Assembly (NCBI GenBank): GCA_947480015.1
Contig: CANKBS010000002.1
Span: 124,001 to 188,000, forward strand
From: Sphingobacteriaceae bacterium
GTDB taxonomy: Bacteria > Bacteroidota > Bacteroidia > B-17B0 > Aurantibacillaceae
Direction of reading: 5' to 3'
DNA: 64,000 bases
Shown here: positions 62,647-64,000 of the stretch, one piece after another
How positions within the stretch are numbered: the first letter of the stretch is position 1
Layout: each line of letters begins with the position of its first letter
Notes under the pieces: model-generated
Told to the model about the DNA's origin: nothing
Seen by the model: only the letters and a program-made list of their open reading frames with translations
The model's database searches: none
Program-made: the position numbers and the translations under genes

Positions 62647-62806
62647 ACGGATTCCTGCGCCATGGGATGTGACGGGTTTAGTTCTTTTTTGCCGCTTGTC
62701 TCTTTAGCGGCAAAAAAAACCGAAACGAAGTGGAGCCCAGAGCAGCCCGATCCCAATCAGGCTTCCGGAAAAAAAGAAGAGCCTGATTGGGAGGCGCCCA
62801 AATAAT
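62647..62806 (-). repeat. GGGCGCC repeat family, copy 3, reversed
   Basis: On the minus strand it reads TTATTTGGGCGCC at one end and GGCGCAGGAATCCG at the other, with GCCGC/GCGGC near the middle, and AAGAACTAAACCCG before ATCCCATGGCGC. The order agrees with copy 1. An extra inverted repeat (TCCCAATCAGGC with GCCTGATTGGGA) is inserted near the GGGCGCC end. Confidence 0.7.
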
Positions 62807-62888
62807 ACATAAACGCATTGAAGCATTCAAAATTCTTTAGACTCTTTCAACTATCGATCCATCTACTTATTTAAATTGAAAACAGAGC

Positions 62889-63158
62889 TTAATGATGTGT
62901 AATTTTGCGGGAATGGCGCATTTGTCGTTTAGCCATACGTTTCTGATGTTTTAATTCACGTTTCTCTGAGCGGGCGATGCGGGCACTGGGTTTATTTTTA
63001 GCCTTGCGATCGAGGTATGGATTATAAGATTGGTTATTCTTCCGCCATTTACGCCATACATGCCGTCTTTCTTTTTTCTCCTTAAAATTATACTGCGCAT
63101 AAACACAGTTAGTCGAAAAAATAAATAGGATAAAAAAAATGGCGATCAGTCGTTTCAT
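62889..63158 (-). CDS. Small basic secreted protein
   Basis: An 89-residue protein with a signal peptide (FFILFIFSTNCVYAQ) and a very basic mature part (KEKKERRHVWRKWRKNN, ARSEKRELKHQKRMAKRQ, SRKITHH). The Cys in TNCVYA precedes the likely cleavage site. No family recognised. The mature part is predicted to be unstructured or to bind nucleic acid or anionic cell-wall polymers; this is inference. It follows the ClC channel gene with a 34-base gap on the same strand. Confidence 0.65.
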   Translation of the reverse strand: MKRLIAIFFILFIFSTNCVYAQYNFKEKKERRHVWRKWRKNNQSYNPYLDRKAKNKPSARIARSEKRELKHQKRMAKRQMRHSRKITHH

Positions 63159-63192
63159 ACATGAATAATACGAAGGTAAAGGTAGCTAATAA

Positions 63193-64000
63193 TTATTCAA
63201 TCGAACTCTGTATTAAAACCTCCCTGTATTTTTCGAGGATGGTAGATTTGGAAATAAAGCCATTGTAAATGCCATGCATCACCACCGGAATGTTCCATAA
63301 ATGCGATTCATCAAATAATTTCATGGCCGATCGAATGTCGTCTTTTTCGGTGATGATATAAACCGGACGACGCATCAATTCCTTTACCGTGACCTTATCA
63401 TAGAGCTCCTGCTTAAACATGATCTCGCGGATGTCGTCAATGGTGATCAATCCTTTTAACTGATTTTCTTTATTGAGCACCGGAAAAATATTGCGTTTGG
63501 AAATGGCCATTTTCTCAACCAAGCTGCGCAAATTCATATCATCACGCAATTCAGAAAAATCACTTTCCACAAACATCACCAGATCGATGTTACTGAGTAA
63601 ATAAGAATCGGTATTGGTAGTCACAATTTTTTCTTTGATCGATAATTTGAGCATATCGATACTCAAAGGCATAAAATATTTGGATACGGCATAACTTAAG
63701 GCCGAAACAATCATGAGTGGAATAATGAGTTCATAGCCACCGGTGACCTCAGCAATGAGAAATATACCGGTGAGGGGTGCGTGAAAAACCCCACTGAGTA
63801 AACCGGCCATAGCTACAAGGGTAAAATTACTCACCGGCAAACGAATGCCCAAATCGGAAATGATGGAGGAAAATAAAAAACCTACAAAGGCGCCTGTGAA
63901 TAAAGAGGGCGCGAAATTTCCGCCATTGCCCCCACTCCCCAAGGTTATACCCGTGGCTATGGGTTTTAGTAAAATCACAAACAACAATAAAAGATATAAA
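63193..64000 (-). CDS. ClC-type chloride channel with CBS domains, 5' end truncated
   Basis: The frame runs off the window edge (residues before the TTG at 63987 continue as LYLL), so the N-terminal half is missing. The visible part has the selectivity-filter motif GSGGNGGNFAPSLFTGA, further helices (LVAMAGLLSGVFHAPLTGIF), and two CBS domains (about FPVLNKENQLKGLITIDDIR and VTVKELMRRPVYIITEKDD with the IPVVMHGIYNGFISKST end). ClC proteins conduct or exchange Cl- for H+; CBS domains bind adenine nucleotides. Whether channel or exchanger cannot be told without the missing part. Confidence 0.9.
   Translation of the reverse strand, partial: LYLLLLFVILLKPIATGITLGSGGNGGNFAPSLFTGAFVGFLFSSIISDLGIRLPVSNFTLVAMAGLLSGVFHAPLTGIFLIAEVTGGYELIIPLMIVSALSYAVSKYFMPLSIDMLKLSIKEKIVTTNTDSYLLSNIDLVMFVESDFSELRDDMNLRSLVEKMAISKRNIFPVLNKENQLKGLITIDDIREIMFKQELYDKVTVKELMRRPVYIITEKDDIRSAMKLFDESHLWNIPVVMHGIYNGFISKSTILEKYREVLIQSSIE

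Larger units (their letters stand above)
61634..62888. other. Gene-free, repeat-rich intergenic region
   Basis: About 1.25 kb without a convincing gene. It is largely filled by five repeat copies of two families (listed separately), with A+T-rich filler in between. Its G+C-rich patches contrast with the surroundings. Confidence 0.7.

Noticed and set aside
1-64000. tRNA, rRNA or intact transposase genes
   Set aside because: Intergenic spaces were read for cloverleaf-like, rRNA-like or transposase sequence and none was seen; a dedicated tRNA search was not possible here.

Overview
The window looks like chromosomal DNA of a Bacteroidota member; I cannot name the genus. Supporting signs are TonB-dependent receptors with an N-terminal carboxypeptidase-regulatory-like domain, a LytS/LytTR two-component pair, many small lipoproteins with an LxxC-type signal, A+T-rich DNA, several start-proximal TAnnTTTG promoter boxes, and intergenic repeat families of a type common in this phylum. 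No rRNA, tRNA, CRISPR array, intact insertion sequence or phage was seen.

Layout. 1-10.8 kb: the end of a TonB receptor, an M1 peptidase, an intergenic region with two similar long hairpins, a glycosyltransferase, a histidine kinase/LytTR/outer-membrane-barrel operon, an AlkD-like DNA repair protein beside a possible remnant of an Ada/AraC-type gene, and a secreted DsbA-like protein. 10.8-23.8 kb: a redox island, all on the minus strand. It holds an iron-sulfur protein and an NrfD-type membrane subunit with no catalytic subunit, an Ig-like membrane-anchored protein, a monoheme cytochrome, a beta-barrel, then two copies of a three-gene module (heme-binding ethylbenzene-dehydrogenase-gamma-like lipoprotein, small CX4CH cytochrome lipoprotein, DUF5777-like beta-barrel), a small lipoprotein and a YceI-like lipoprotein. 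Two promoter regions in it carry the same inverted repeat, CGGAC-N6-GTCCG, and a third carries an FNR-like palindrome.

23.8-27 kb: aldehyde dehydrogenase with DUF779 protein and a divergent AraC regulator. 27-32 kb: MacAB-like efflux genes. 32-38 kb: small stress and periplasmic genes, including a three-member DUF4412-like family with one member broken by a stop codon, and a saccharopine dehydrogenase-like enzyme. 38-49.4 kb: TonB receptor, LysM lytic transglycosylase, ExbB/ExbD/TonB-like genes with folC, a metal-receptor protein, an EamA transporter and YicC. 49.4-61.6 kb: formimidoyltransferase-cyclodeaminase, TsaD, a divergent TamB-like protein, two membrane proteins with acidic tails, and two envelope proteins. 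61.6-62.9 kb: a 1.25-kb gene-free stretch holding two families of dispersed repeats. The window ends in a ClC chloride channel with CBS domains.

The most interesting part is the redox island. Its order suggests electron flow from the quinone pool through the NrfD/Fe-S pair to periplasmic and lipid-anchored cytochromes, with barrels in the outer membrane. The terminal acceptor or donor cannot be read from the sequence.
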